Of a stretch of DNA of 60,000 nucleotides, positions 50,210 through 60,000 are shown piece by piece; the stretch's first letter is position 1, and each line of letters opens with the position of its first letter. Made by a program: the position numbers and the translations under genes. The notes below the pieces were generated by a model. That model saw only the letters and a list, made by a program, of their open reading frames with translations, did not search any database and was not told the DNA's origin. Origin of the DNA: Liolophura sinensis (lineage: Eukaryota; Mollusca; Polyplacophora; Chitonida; Chitonidae); NCBI RefSeq assembly GCF_032854445.1, contig NC_088306.1, forward strand, positions 2,788,373-2,848,372. The letters are read 5' to 3'.

Positions 50210-53200
50210 GTGTAACTAGTCAATGTCACACGAGGATCGTCCCTTTCTAAAGGTGCTTTCATGTGGACTTGTCAGTCTATATAAACAATACATGAATGTC
50301 TTGGAAAGTAGCTTGGTCTTGGGCATTTTGTCTGAGGTGATCATGAATGGAGAAGTCGACCACCTCCTTATTTAACCTTCTGAAGTACGTTGTCAATAGC
50401 CCGGAAAGACTCCAACTCCTTTTCTTATATTGGCCTAGCGTCGTTGGTGTCTCAACGCTAATAGTATTAATTTTGTATTCATGGAAGGTCTGGGTCGATT
50501 CTCTTATTGAACAAGTCTCGTGCAAATAAAAGACATGTCACAAACCTAAAGATCTGCTATCCACACCGCCACCATATGTCCCTACTCGCTTTAGAATAGA
50601 TTTATTATAGCCATGAAATCTTCCAAGGTAGACTATCCTTGGTTGTGGCCACCATGTTGAACAGCTGCATGTGGGCCTAAGCACATGTCCTGCTTCATAG
50701 TGGAGCAGTAGGAAGTTGGCGGCCTCAGGAGCGTGTGTCGTGGATGCCATCATGGCTATAAAAAATCTATTCGAAAGGGAGTAGGGGCATATGGTGGCGA
50801 TGCGGTGGGTGAGGGAAACAGATCTTAAGGGTGGTGTTTTTTTTTTTTTTGCACGAGGCTTGTTTGATAACAAAGAGAATCGGTCTTGACCTTCGCTCGG
50901 TACGAAATTAATACTCTTAGCATCGAGAAAAGGAGTTGGAGTCTTTCGGGGTGCCTTGTCTACGCCTAGAGTGCCTAGAGTAATATTGTATACGAGATTG
51001 CCTGGCTACAGACTGCAGATGACAAACCACCCACATTTTGTAAATCCATTTTTTGATAATTTGAGTAGATTTGGCAAAATTTTGTGCAGCCAAATATGAC
51101 CCCGAACCAGCATCAGCAGTTGCTGTAGCTGTGTGTCAAAGCATTTGAGACAAAATTTATTTATCAAATACAATTGAATTTGCAGAAAATTATGTTCCTT
51201 ATCTTTTCGTTTATCGATATATCCCATGTCAGTGTGCCCCTAGAGTTCATGGGATTCCTTGGGAAGCCCAAAGCAAGTATTTTGCCAATCCTAATGTCAG
51301 TGCAATTTCACTCTAATGTCTTTTTGAAAGGACGTCTGGAATTTTATTTTGCTATCAAAACTTTATACTTAGACAGTGCATATATTTTAGCTTCTTAAAA
51401 CAAATTTTTTTTTTAGCCAAATTTTCTATTAGGTATAGTCCTTCAAGAAGGACTCATTGAAAAATTTTGTGCAGCCAAATATGACCCCGAACCAGCATCC
51501 TTATCTTTTCGTTTATCGATATATCCCATGTCAGTGTGCCCCTAGAGTTCATGGGATTCCTTGGGAAGCCCAAAGCAAGTATTTTGCCAATCCTAATGTC
51601 AGTGCAATTTCACTCTAATGTCTTTTTGAAAGGACGTCTGGAATTTTATTTTGCTATCAAAACTTTATACTTAGACAGTGCATATATTTTAGCTTCTTAA
51701 AACAAATTTTTTTTTTAGCCAAATTTTCTATTAGGTATAGTCCTTCAAGAAGGACTCATTGAATTATTTTTAAAATTTTGAGGGGACTCCGTGGCCAACG
51801 GGAGTAGCAAGCCAGCACGGTGCAATGACGCAGGAGCCTTTCACCAATGTGGTTGCTGTGAGTTCAAATCCAGCCCCTACTGGCTTCCTCTCTGGCTGTA
51901 AGTGGAAAGGTCTACCAGCAAGCTGCGAATGGCCATGGGTTTTCAGTTTCCTCTGAGCATAATGCTGGCCACCATTGTATGAGTGAAATATTCTTGAGTA
52001 CGGCATAAAACACCAATTAAATAAATAAATAAATAAAATATTGAAATTCATAATCAGATTGAGTTCCAGTGTTACAATGAATGTCAGAATTTTAAAATAA
52101 CACAGAGGGTCCATCCAGATTTGCTTGTCTGTCCTGCCTACCTATAAGACTACTGGCATATCTTAGTAGGCCTATCTTGCTAATTCACATATTATCTAAA
52201 TAAAGTTGCTGTTAAATTAGTAATGCCACATTCCTTCATCTTTTGTGTTAATTTAACTCACAAGCCTTCTCATCACTATTAATAGGAAGAAGACAATTTT
52301 TGCCAGTTTAATACAATAAGCAATAATATAGAAAATTAGCATTAAAAGAACAATTGTTTAAGAATAACAATTTAAAATATACAAGAATGTGTGACTCAAA
52401 ACGTTATCTGTGGTGTTGTTTTTGTCTGATATTTTACGGGCCATAATAATATTGACTACTTGGATCAGCGGGGCTTGTGGAAAAAATCTCGACAAACCAC
52501 ACTTCACAGTCTAGAGCTATAAAAATCATATTCATATGAACTTTCATTGATTGACATTCCTTCTTTTAAAGTTCGTGTGAACTCTTATTAAAATTTCTAA
52601 TTTGTTTTTTTGGGTTTTTCCTCACTAAAGTGGCTGAGACAATAGGATACTTCGTCCATGCTGAACAATTCTAACCAGTCAAATTCACTTCGACTGCACT
52701 TCACTATTTACGTGTATTTATTTATTTATTTATTTGTTTGATTGATGTTTAACACTGTGCTCAAGAATGTTTAACTTCTGTGATGATGGTCAGGTTTATA
52801 TGGGGAGTGCCCAGAATAAACCATTGAAGTCCGTCAGGTAGCTCACAAACTTTCTAACTTAAAGTTTGGGCGGAAACAATGTGAGCTTCTATAGTTGAAT
52901 ATACTGACTTGGATATAATGTACCTTGTAAAAGGGTGTCACTGTAGCGACCAACACACTGCAAGGATTCTTTCAAAAATCAGAGGGGCCTCCGTGGCTCA
53001 GTCGGTTAAAGCGCTAGCGCAGCGTAATAACCCAGGAGTCTCTCACCAATGCGGTCGCTGTGAGTTCAAGTCCAGCTCATGCTGGCTTCCTCTCCAGCCG
53101 TACGTGGGAAGGTCTGACAGCAACCTGCGGATGGTTGTGGGTTTCCCCCGGGCTCTGCCCGGTTTCCACCCACCATAATGCTGGCCGCCGTCGTATAAAT

Positions 53201-56200
53201 GAAATATTCTTGAGTACGGTGTAAAACACCAATCAAAAAAAAAATCAAAAAAAAAAATCAAAAATCAGATGAACAAATGTCAGATCAGAATCAAATGAAA
53301 TCTTACTGAGGAATTTTGTACTAGACTGCTTAATTAGAAGCAAAAAATTCATCCCTAAGAATTCATTTGAGAAAAAAACTTTTTTTATTATGGCATAAAA
53401 ACATGATTATGTAAATAATCTCAAAAAAAACTTTAATATTTGGTCCATTGTATTTGTAAAAAAATGGAAATACTGACTCTTGAGTATTTTGCTATCTGTT
53501 TCTGCAGCATGTTATTCGAGCAGTCATTATGACAAGTGGACGGATCTAACGTACGAGGATTTGGTAGCTTTATTAGACAGCGGAGACATACAGCTGTTCG
53601 ATGTGCGAGAGCCAAAGGAACTCGAAGAGACCGGAAAGATTCCCAGATCAGTGAATATACCATGTAAGTGATTTTTTGGTTCGGTTTTTTGGGGTAATTC
53701 ATTTCTTTTTTCCACACATGCAGGAACATGTACATGTATCTGGAGTGACAATTGTGTTAAGACTGTTCAAATTGTGTTAAGACTGTTCAAATTGTGTTAA
53801 GACTGTTCAAATTGTGTTAAGACTGTTCAGATTATCTTATTTTTGTGGTAACAAACCCATAGACAGGGCTCCTGTAAGCATTTACACATACATTTCTTCA
53901 TCATGTACCATCTTGATATAATCATAGTTACTTTGATGGGGGGTTTAACCCCATTTTTGGACAGGGAATTGGCGTATATGGCGTATAAACTTTTTCCACA
54001 TAATAGTTTTTCGCACGACTTAAACTTTATAATCATGCTGTCTCAAATAAGGTGAAGACTGATTTCAGCTACATGTATGCGAGTCTGGCTCCCACTGACA
54101 TATGCTGGGTTTTGCCAGGTGTTGTTTAGTTTTTGCCAGGTGGTGTTTGGTTTTTGCCAGGTGATGTTTGGTTTTTGCCAGGTGGTGTTTGCTTGTTATC
54201 AAGTGTTCCTTGGTGATTTGTCACTTGTTGTCAAGTTTTCCCCTGGCCTGATCTGATTTCCCACCGTCTCCCACAATCCGCTGTTTTGGCTCTGTTGTCA
54301 AGTTCTCTCCTGGCCTGAACTGATTTCCCACCACCTCCCACAATATGCTGTTTTGGCTGTGTTGTCAAGTTCTCCTCTGGCCTGAACTGATTTCCCACCG
54401 CCTCCCTCAATCCGCGGTTTTGGCTCTGTTGTCAAGTTCTCCTGGCCTGAACTGATTTCCCACTGCCTCCCACAATCTGCTGTTTTGGCTGTGTTGTCAA
54501 GTTCTCCTCTGGCCTGAACTGATTTCTCACCTCCTCCCATAATCCGCTGTTTTGGCTCTGTTGTCAAGTTCTCCCCTGGCATGAACTGATTTCCCACTGT
54601 CTCCCACAATGCGCTGTTTTGGCTCTGTTGTCAGGTTCTTCCCTGGCCTGAACTGATTTCCCACCGCCTCCCACAATCCGCTGTTTTGGCTGTGTTGTCA
54701 AGTTCTCCTCTGGCATGAACTGATTTCCCACCGTCTCCCACAATCCACTGTTTTGGCTGTGTTGTCAAGATTTCCCCTGGCCTGAACTGATTTCCCACAG
54801 CCTCCCACAATGCGCTGTTTTGGCTCTGTTGTTAAGTTATCCCCTGGCCTGAACTGATTTCCCACCGCCTCCCACAATGCGCTGTTTTGGCTCTGTTGTC
54901 AAGTTCTCCCCTGGCCTGAACTGATTTCCCACTGTCTCCCACAATCCGCTGTTTTGGCTGTGTTGTCAAGTTCTCCCCTGGCCTGAACTGATTTCCCACC
55001 GCCTCCCACAATGCGCTGTTTTGGCTCTGTTGTCAAGTTCTCCTCTAGCCTGAACTGATTTCCCACTGTCTCCCACAATGCGCTGTTTTGGCTCTGTTGT
55101 CAAGTTATCCCCTGGCCTGAACTGATTTCCCACTGCCTCCCACAATCTGCTGTTTTGGCTCTGTTGTCAAGTTCTCCCCTGGCCTGAACTGATTTCCCAC
55201 CACCTCCCACAATCCGCTGTTTTGGCTGTGTTGTCAAGTTCTCCCCTGGCCTGAACTGATTTCCCACCACCTCCCACAATGCGCTGTTTTGGCTCTGTTG
55301 TTAAGTTATCCCCTGGCCTGAACTGATTTCCCACTGCCTCCCACAATGCGCTGTTTTGGCTGTGTTGTCAAGTTCTCCTCTGGCCTGAACTGATTTCCCA
55401 CCGCCTCCCACAATCCGCTGTTTTGGCTCTGTTGCAGAGATCAAATTGAAAGGTACAATTTTAACACTATTTCTGCTCACTCACAATCCTTGACCCACAT
55501 TATCTTAATCTGGCTCTTATGGTGACAGAAACAGCAGTAATTGGTATGTTCACAACAATGATGCATGTCATGGCAGATTGGTTAAGGTGCCTCTTTCTAG
55601 TACACATAAGATGTAGGTTCAAAACTGGCCTTAGACAAGGATTTTGTACATTCTCGCACTCTCACTCTTTAATGGGCCTTGCCAGGAAGAAGCAGTTGAC
55701 GACGCTCATGTGGCTGTTAAGTGAGTTTGGCATACATGGGAGCTTGTACCCCTAATCAGCTCCACCCAACATGTACATGGGAGTGCGCACCCCTCATCAA
55801 CTCCACCCAACATGTACATGGGAGCGTGCACCCCTCATCAACTCCACCCAACATGTACATTGGAGCTTGCACCCCTAATCAACTCCACCCAACATGTACA
55901 TGGGAGCGTGCACCCCTCATCAACTCCACCCAACATGTACATTGGAGCTTGCACCCCTAATCAACTCCACCCAACATGTACATGGGAGCTTGCACCCCTC
56001 ATCAACTCCACCCAACTTTTGCAACAGGCCCTAAGCTTTAAAGATAATTTAATTGTCATCCTCCATTGTGATACTGGCTCAATTCAACTGATCTGATGGT
56101 ATGAGGATTGTCCTCATGACTGATGACCATATATTTGGATCTGCATGCAGGTGATGAGTCTATTTGTACCACATCAGTATCTTGCATACGCGACCATGAC

Positions 56201-59200
56201 AACTGCTTATCACATACATGCATACAGGTAATGAGTCTGTTTGTACCACATCATTATCTTGCATACACGATTATGACAACTGCTTATCACATACATGCAT
56301 ACAGGTAATGAGTCTATTTGTACCACATCATTATCTTGCATACACGAGTATGACAACTGCTTATCACATACATGCATACAGGTAATGAGTCTATTTGTAC
56401 CACATCATTATCTTGCATACACGATTATGACAACTGCTTATCACATACATGCATACAGGTAATGAGTCTATTTGTACCACATCATTATCTTGCATACACG
56501 ATTATGACAACTGCTTATCACATACATGCATACAGGTAATGAGTCTATTTGTACCACATCATTATCTCGCATACATGACCATGACAACTGCTTATAACAT
56601 AAGTGCATACAGGTAATGAGTCTATTTGTACCACATCATTATCTCGCATAAATGACCATGACAGCTGCTTATAACCTGACGGAATTGGACTGTTGGGTCT
56701 CAGCAAAATGCCAAATTTTGAACGCATGGTGGGCCAACGTGGATAGATAGTTTTGGTGGAAAGTTTGTTGATTATAAAGAAGCTGTTATATTCACTGTCA
56801 TTTGCCATCAACTTTAACAGTGACAACACCTGGGATCTAGGTGGCTACTTGTAAGCAGGTTACTAATTTACATGTAGCTTGGTGTTTTACAAGAGCCTGA
56901 TGAATAAAATCCTATATTATGACTACCATCTATGGATATATGTATTTATGCCTTGATTTTTAATGTTCTTATATGCTTTTTTGAGATAAAAGTTTTTATG
57001 CTGTGTTTAATAATGTGTTTAGAACAGTTGTATGTTATGTGGAGTTATTAACAGGTTTTGAAGTCAAAAACCCTGATACAGCTGTAAGGAACTTAAATTA
57101 TAACAGCTTTAATAATTGTTCTGTGAATTTTTGGATCATATCTGCCACAGAAATGGCTTCAGGGCATTTCCTGAAATAAAGACAATAAGACCGACATGTG
57201 GTTTATTAATTTTCAGCCAAAAATGGTGCACCTGACTGTTGTAACAACGCCTATAATGGTTCAGAATGTCTGATTTTTCTTGAATTTTACACATTACTTA
57301 TCAGATACACATAAGAGTACCAAGGTAAATTGGAATGAATTCAGTTTTCTATATTGCAGCTCAGTGTTCACTTAGGAGTGCAGCCAAATATTGTGCGGGA
57401 ACCAATCACTCACAATCTGAAGATTTCCCGTCTGGCGCGTCCAATGAATTTTGAAACAGATTGGCAGTCACACCTATTCTCGCGATGTATTCATGACTGG
57501 TGAAAATGGGATCCCAATTGCGTCTTTAAGATCGCTGTCACCATGACTAAAGAAAGACGAAAGTAGTTTGTACTTCAGAGTTTATAGTTACATATGTGTA
57601 TGTACCAATGTCAGAGTTGTGCGGTTTTCAGATGGCTGATTGTATCACTCCGCAACAGTAAAGTGCTCAAGTCTCGTTTGAAACGCAATTTCATCTTATC
57701 AAGAGCAACCATGAACTTGTTGTCAAAATTAGAGTCGTGGAATTTATTTGGAAAAGGTAGGAAAGCTCCCGAATCAAAAGTTGGCGATCTTGAAACTCAT
57801 GATTTTTGGCTGTGCTCCCTTGGTATTGCAAGCTCAAAGATTGTAATGATTAGAGTGTTTTACCTCTGGCTGTATAAACCATGTGTACAGACTGCTTGGA
57901 AGCTGTGAACTGCATGGTGGTCCAGTCATTTTGTATTGTGCTAACAATACCTGTATATCAGTCACCTTTAATATGTCCGTTACTAATGCTTTATTAATCA
58001 CCATACATTATGTAACATCAGTGTTATTTACCAGTTGCTTGGCTACAGAATATGGGAGTTTAAAGGCTGAACTCGTTTGTCACTAAAGGTAAAAAAGGAG
58101 ATCATGTGACTCGTGAAAATGTTAGGCAACTTTTGTGGACATCAGTTTAGCGATTACCTTTCTCGCCATGTTCCGGACGTTTGGATGGCACCTAATTCCT
58201 TATAGAACTGTTTCCATTAACTGATGTTCAGTTTTTCCAATTTTCTCCATTATTTGCATACTCTGAGTACCTTTTTTTTGTGAAACTTTTTGCCCATGTT
58301 AGTATACATGTAGTAAATGTAATAAAAAAACAATTGATTTTTAAAAACATTTTTGACAGGTCACATTGTAAAGTGCAACTTTTTTTACCTCCAGGGATAA
58401 AAGTGTTCAAAGTTTCTATGGTTTCTGGGTTATTGCATGTAAGAGACTGTACAGTGTTCTGTATTTCACCTGAAGTTTGACACATGTAAAAGTGCACTTT
58501 TATGAGGACGCAAAAGGCTTAAAATGATACTTTTGATGCCAACATTTAAGTCTTTCCAATGAGATATTAATCAAATTTTTAAAAAAAACTCTCTTAGGTG
58601 AATGAACCAGTCAGAATCAGGTCAGATACATGTATATCACTTGAAAAATACATGACTTTTATTTTGGGTGAAATACAGTGTACTGTAACCTTTATTGGCT
58701 TGAGTTTAAACTGGCCTCAGAAGTACCCTATACTGTAACTTTTGTTGGCTTGAGTTTAAACTGGCCTCAGAAATACAGTATACTGTAACCTTTGTTGGCT
58801 TGAGTTTAAACTGGCCTCAGAAATAGCCTGTACTGTAACCTTTGTTGGCTTGAGTTTAAACTGGCCTCAGAAGTACCCTATACTGTAACTTTTGTTGGCT
58901 TGAGTTTAAACTGGCCTCAGAAATACAGTATACTGTAACCTTTGTTGGCTTGAGTTTAAACTGGCCTCAGAAATAGCCTGTACTGTAACCTTTGTTGGCT
59001 TGAGTTTAAACTGGCCTCAGAAATAAAGTATACTGTAACCTTTGTTGGCTTGAGTTTAAGCTGGCCTCAGAAATACAGTACACTGTAACCTTTGTTGGCT
59101 TGAGTTTAAACTGGCCTCAGAAATACTGTATACTGTAACCTTTGTTGGCTTGAGTTTAACCTGGCCTTAGAATCCACCATTTTAGTGCACAACATCAGCA

Positions 59201-59978
59201 AGGCCTACTATCAAGACATCACTGATTTGTTACTTTTGTCAGTCACATAGCGTTTATGGCATTGGAAATCTGAATGTGCATATACAAGTTGTTGAAGGAT
59301 ACATGAAATAGGTACTCTGAAACAAAAATAATGACTCAAAAGAGAAGTTAAAAAAATTGATACAAGAGTGTAAATTTTTATTTTTTCATTTTTGAGGCAT
59401 ATATTTTATCTGTTAATAAACTATTTGTTTAAGGCATATTTTCCAACCATGGTCGACAGTATATAAGTTGACATAATCGATGAGCTTACCGAGAACCCGG
59501 TTTACATGTAGGCCGCTTATCACACTCATTGCCCCCAGAGTATTGTTGAGAGGCTGCTTAATTTTTGAACTGACTGCTGGGCTTGCAGGAAAACTGTAGT
59601 TTAAGGCCATTTTAACATCATAAGAACAAACCTGAAAAACTTGTATATGTTAGGACACATCCTGAAGTGCATAATGAGAAATGTATCCTGTATCTTTTGA
59701 GGAGAAAAGGGATTCGAAAAGTTGCGTTTCTTAGTGTATGTATCAGTCTGATATTAACACATGAAATAATTCAGCCATTCACTTCAAGATTTGATTTGAT
59801 TTTGTTACCCTTCAGTGGGGAGCATAAAAGAGGCCTTAAAGATGGAAGATGCCCGCTTTACAGAGCACTACAAAGTGCCCAAGCCTCAGCTTCATGATAC
59901 AAATATAGTGTTTTATGGATTGGGGCCAATTAAAAGCAGTGCTGCTTTGGAGATTGCTCATAAACTGGGATATAAAAA
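50065..59978 (+). CDS. Mitochondrial rhodanese-domain protein, TSTD1/TSTD3-like (5' part, three exons)
   Basis: Three exons join in phase to give an N-terminal stretch rich in Arg, Leu and Ser (MAARGITGHICRLALRRSL), typical of a mitochondrial presequence, and a single rhodanese domain: LTYEDLVALLDSGDIQLFDV, REPKELEETGKIPRSVNIP, LGSIKEALKMED, NIVFYGLGPIKSSAALEIAH. Rhodaneses of this small group transfer sulfane sulfur through a catalytic Cys in the loop after the VFF/VFY strand. Here that position reads Gly (VFYG), so sulfurtransferase activity is doubtful. The last part of the domain (usually an aromatic/Gly-rich GGWxEW block) lies right of the window. Introns are 3.3 kb and 6.2 kb, filled with SINEs, a fold-back element and minisatellites. 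I cannot tell TSTD1 from TSTD3 orthology. Confidence 0.85.
50388..50965. mobile_element. Large fold-back (long inverted repeat) element
   Basis: The two arms of ~200 bp pair in order: cccggaaagactccaactcc with ggagttggagtctttcgggg; gggtcgattctcttattgaa with gataacaaagagaatcggtc; caccatatgtccctactcgc with gggagtaggggcatatggtg; aatagatttattatagccat with atggctataaaaaatctatt. The spacer is ~135 bp. Lies in the first intron of the rhodanese gene. Confidence 0.85.
51076..51768. repeat. Direct duplication of ~310-385 bp
   Basis: 51076-51460 and 51461-51768 are nearly identical, head to tail (aaaattttgtgcagccaaat ... aaggactcattga). The second copy lacks the 83 bp at 51115-51197 of the first. Confidence 0.9.
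51780..52035 (+). mobile_element. tRNA-derived SINE, full length, diverged
   Basis: aggggactccgtggccaacg head, B box gtgagttcaaatccagc, complete core, tail caattaaataaataaataaa. Confidence 0.88.
52715..52780 (-). mobile_element. SINE tail fragment
   Basis: tttatttatttatttgtttg, then gattgatgtttaacactgtg and ctcaagaatgtttaac; truncated. Confidence 0.7.
52984..53257 (+). mobile_element. Full-length, youngest-looking SINE with 12-bp target-site duplication
   Basis: ggggcctccgtggctcagtc head with an intact A box, gtgagttcaagtccagctc with the B box, well preserved core and caccaatcaaaaaaaaaatc tail. Flanked by tcaaaaatcaga at 52972-52983 and 53258-53269. The closest to a consensus in the window. 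Confidence 0.95.
53508..53663 (+). CDS. Rhodanese gene exon 2
   Basis: After GTTTCTGCAG it reads CYSSSHYDKWTDLTYEDLVA then LLDSGDIQLFDVREPKELEE and TGKIPRSVNIP, donor CCAT|GTAAGT. The LFDVRE...E...G.IP.(A/S).NIP pattern is the rhodanese N-terminal half, including the structural Asp and Arg. Confidence 0.93.
53745..53830. repeat. 21-bp tandem repeat, 4 copies
   Basis: Unit attgtgttaagactgttcaa a, essentially perfect, 80 bp after the rhodanese exon 2 donor. Confidence 0.9.
54105..55435. repeat. 67-bp tandem repeat, ~18 copies, with a 28-bp repeat at its left edge
   Basis: Main unit tgttgtcaagttctcccctg gcctgaactgatttcccacc gcctcccacaatccgctgtt ttggctc. From 54112 to 54195 a shorter tttttgccaggtgatgtttg unit. 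It ends at gttgcag|agatcaaattgaaag|gtac, a string with acceptor and donor appearance but no recognisable coding. Confidence 0.93.
55555..55640 (+). mobile_element. Degenerate tRNA-like SINE head
   Basis: A-box-like tggcagattggttaaggtgc and B-box-like gtaggttcaaaactggc at tRNA spacing. Confidence 0.5.
55733..56018. repeat. 41-bp tandem repeat, ~7 copies
   Basis: Unit gggagcgtgcacccctcatc aactccacccaacatgtaca t; two variants alternate (gggagcgtgc...ctcatc and ttggagcttgc...ctaatc). Confidence 0.92.
56148..56665. repeat. 77-bp tandem repeat with donor-like motif, ~7 copies
   Basis: Each unit carries catgcatacag|gtaatgagtc, a good match to a 5' splice site; the first reads ctgcatgcag|gtgatgag. 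No coding exon is recognised to its left. Confidence 0.92.
58672..59168. repeat. 50-bp tandem repeat with a 150-bp higher-order period, ~10 copies
   Basis: Unit tactgtaacctttgttggct tgagtttaaactggcctcag plus a variable 10-mer. The 10-mers run aagtacccta, aaatacagta, aaatagcctg and then repeat in that order. Confidence 0.93.
59816..59978 (+). CDS. Rhodanese gene exon 3
   Basis: After TTACCCTTCAG it reads LGSIKEALKMEDARFTEHYK, VPKPQLHDTNIVFYGLGPIK and SSAALEIAHKLGYK, donor AAAAA|GTAAGT, exit phase 2. Aligned with TSTD1 (LVFFCQMGKRG), the Cys position is Gly and the downstream basic/Gly loop is altered. Confidence 0.9.
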
Positions 59979-60000
59979 GTAAGTGATTTTTCTTAATGAC

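Noticed and set aside
52984-53090. Possible tRNA gene
   Set aside because: A and B boxes are present but no acceptor stem or anticodon fold is evident, and the sequence continues as a SINE with a target-site duplication.
55433-55460. Possible microexon (gttgcag|agatcaaattgaaag|gtac) in the rhodanese intron
   Set aside because: Fits splice consensus, but exons 2 and 3 already join in frame with the expected NIPLGSI sequence, so nothing is missing there.

Overview
This is animal nuclear DNA. Short exons with GT..AG introns encode conserved metazoan proteins, tRNA-derived SINE copies are scattered through it, and about a quarter of the window is tandem minisatellite. The SINE types (a head reading GGGGCCTCCGTGGCTCAG, and a family ending in a ttaaacccc...cactcactcac tail) resemble elements I associate with molluscs and other lophotrochozoans. 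I therefore suggest a marine lophotrochozoan, probably a mollusc, with moderate confidence. No bacterial features, CRISPR arrays, rRNAs or true tRNAs were seen.

Layout. (1) 1595-24897, minus strand: the N-terminal ~1,080 codons of Mediator subunit 12 (MED12) in 21 well supported exons plus one doubtful short exon; the 3' part of the gene lies to the left of the window. (2) 24898-26347: a 1.45-kb head-to-head intergenic region carrying a short inverted-repeat element and a SINE. (3) 26348-37539, plus strand: a complete 13-exon gene for an ACOT9-type mitochondrial acyl-CoA thioesterase (430 aa), followed by a 52-bp minisatellite in its 3' flank. (4) 38950-50064: a gene-poor stretch with remnants of a Ty3/Gypsy-like element (Gag and leader), a DIRS/YR-like retroelement RNase H region, and a decayed pogo/Tigger-type DDE transposase with a SINE inserted in it. 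(5) 50065 to the right edge, plus strand: the first three exons of a mitochondrial single-domain rhodanese (TSTD1/TSTD3-like), whose active-site cysteine position reads glycine.

The most unusual signal concerns the minisatellites. Almost every large intron has its own private tandem array, and at least six arrays are built from the local splice junction. Their units carry the last or first bases of the neighbouring exon together with its 5' or 3' splice site, so the real junction is the terminal unit of a row of decoys. The clearest case is the MED12 intron at 12313-16092. It consists almost wholly of ~15 decoy donors copied from the upstream exon, followed directly by ~31 decoy acceptors copied from the downstream exon. 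ACOT9 has an in-frame 75-bp quadruplication of an exon end plus donor (28088-28387) and an 11-fold donor array (30241-30800).

The genes are unrelated in function: MED12 is a nuclear transcription cofactor, while ACOT9 and the rhodanese are mitochondrial enzymes or enzyme-like proteins. No operon-like relationship is implied. Exon limits were placed by homology recalled from vertebrate MED12, ACOT9 and TSTD1 together with GT/AG sites and phase continuity. They have not been checked against transcripts.
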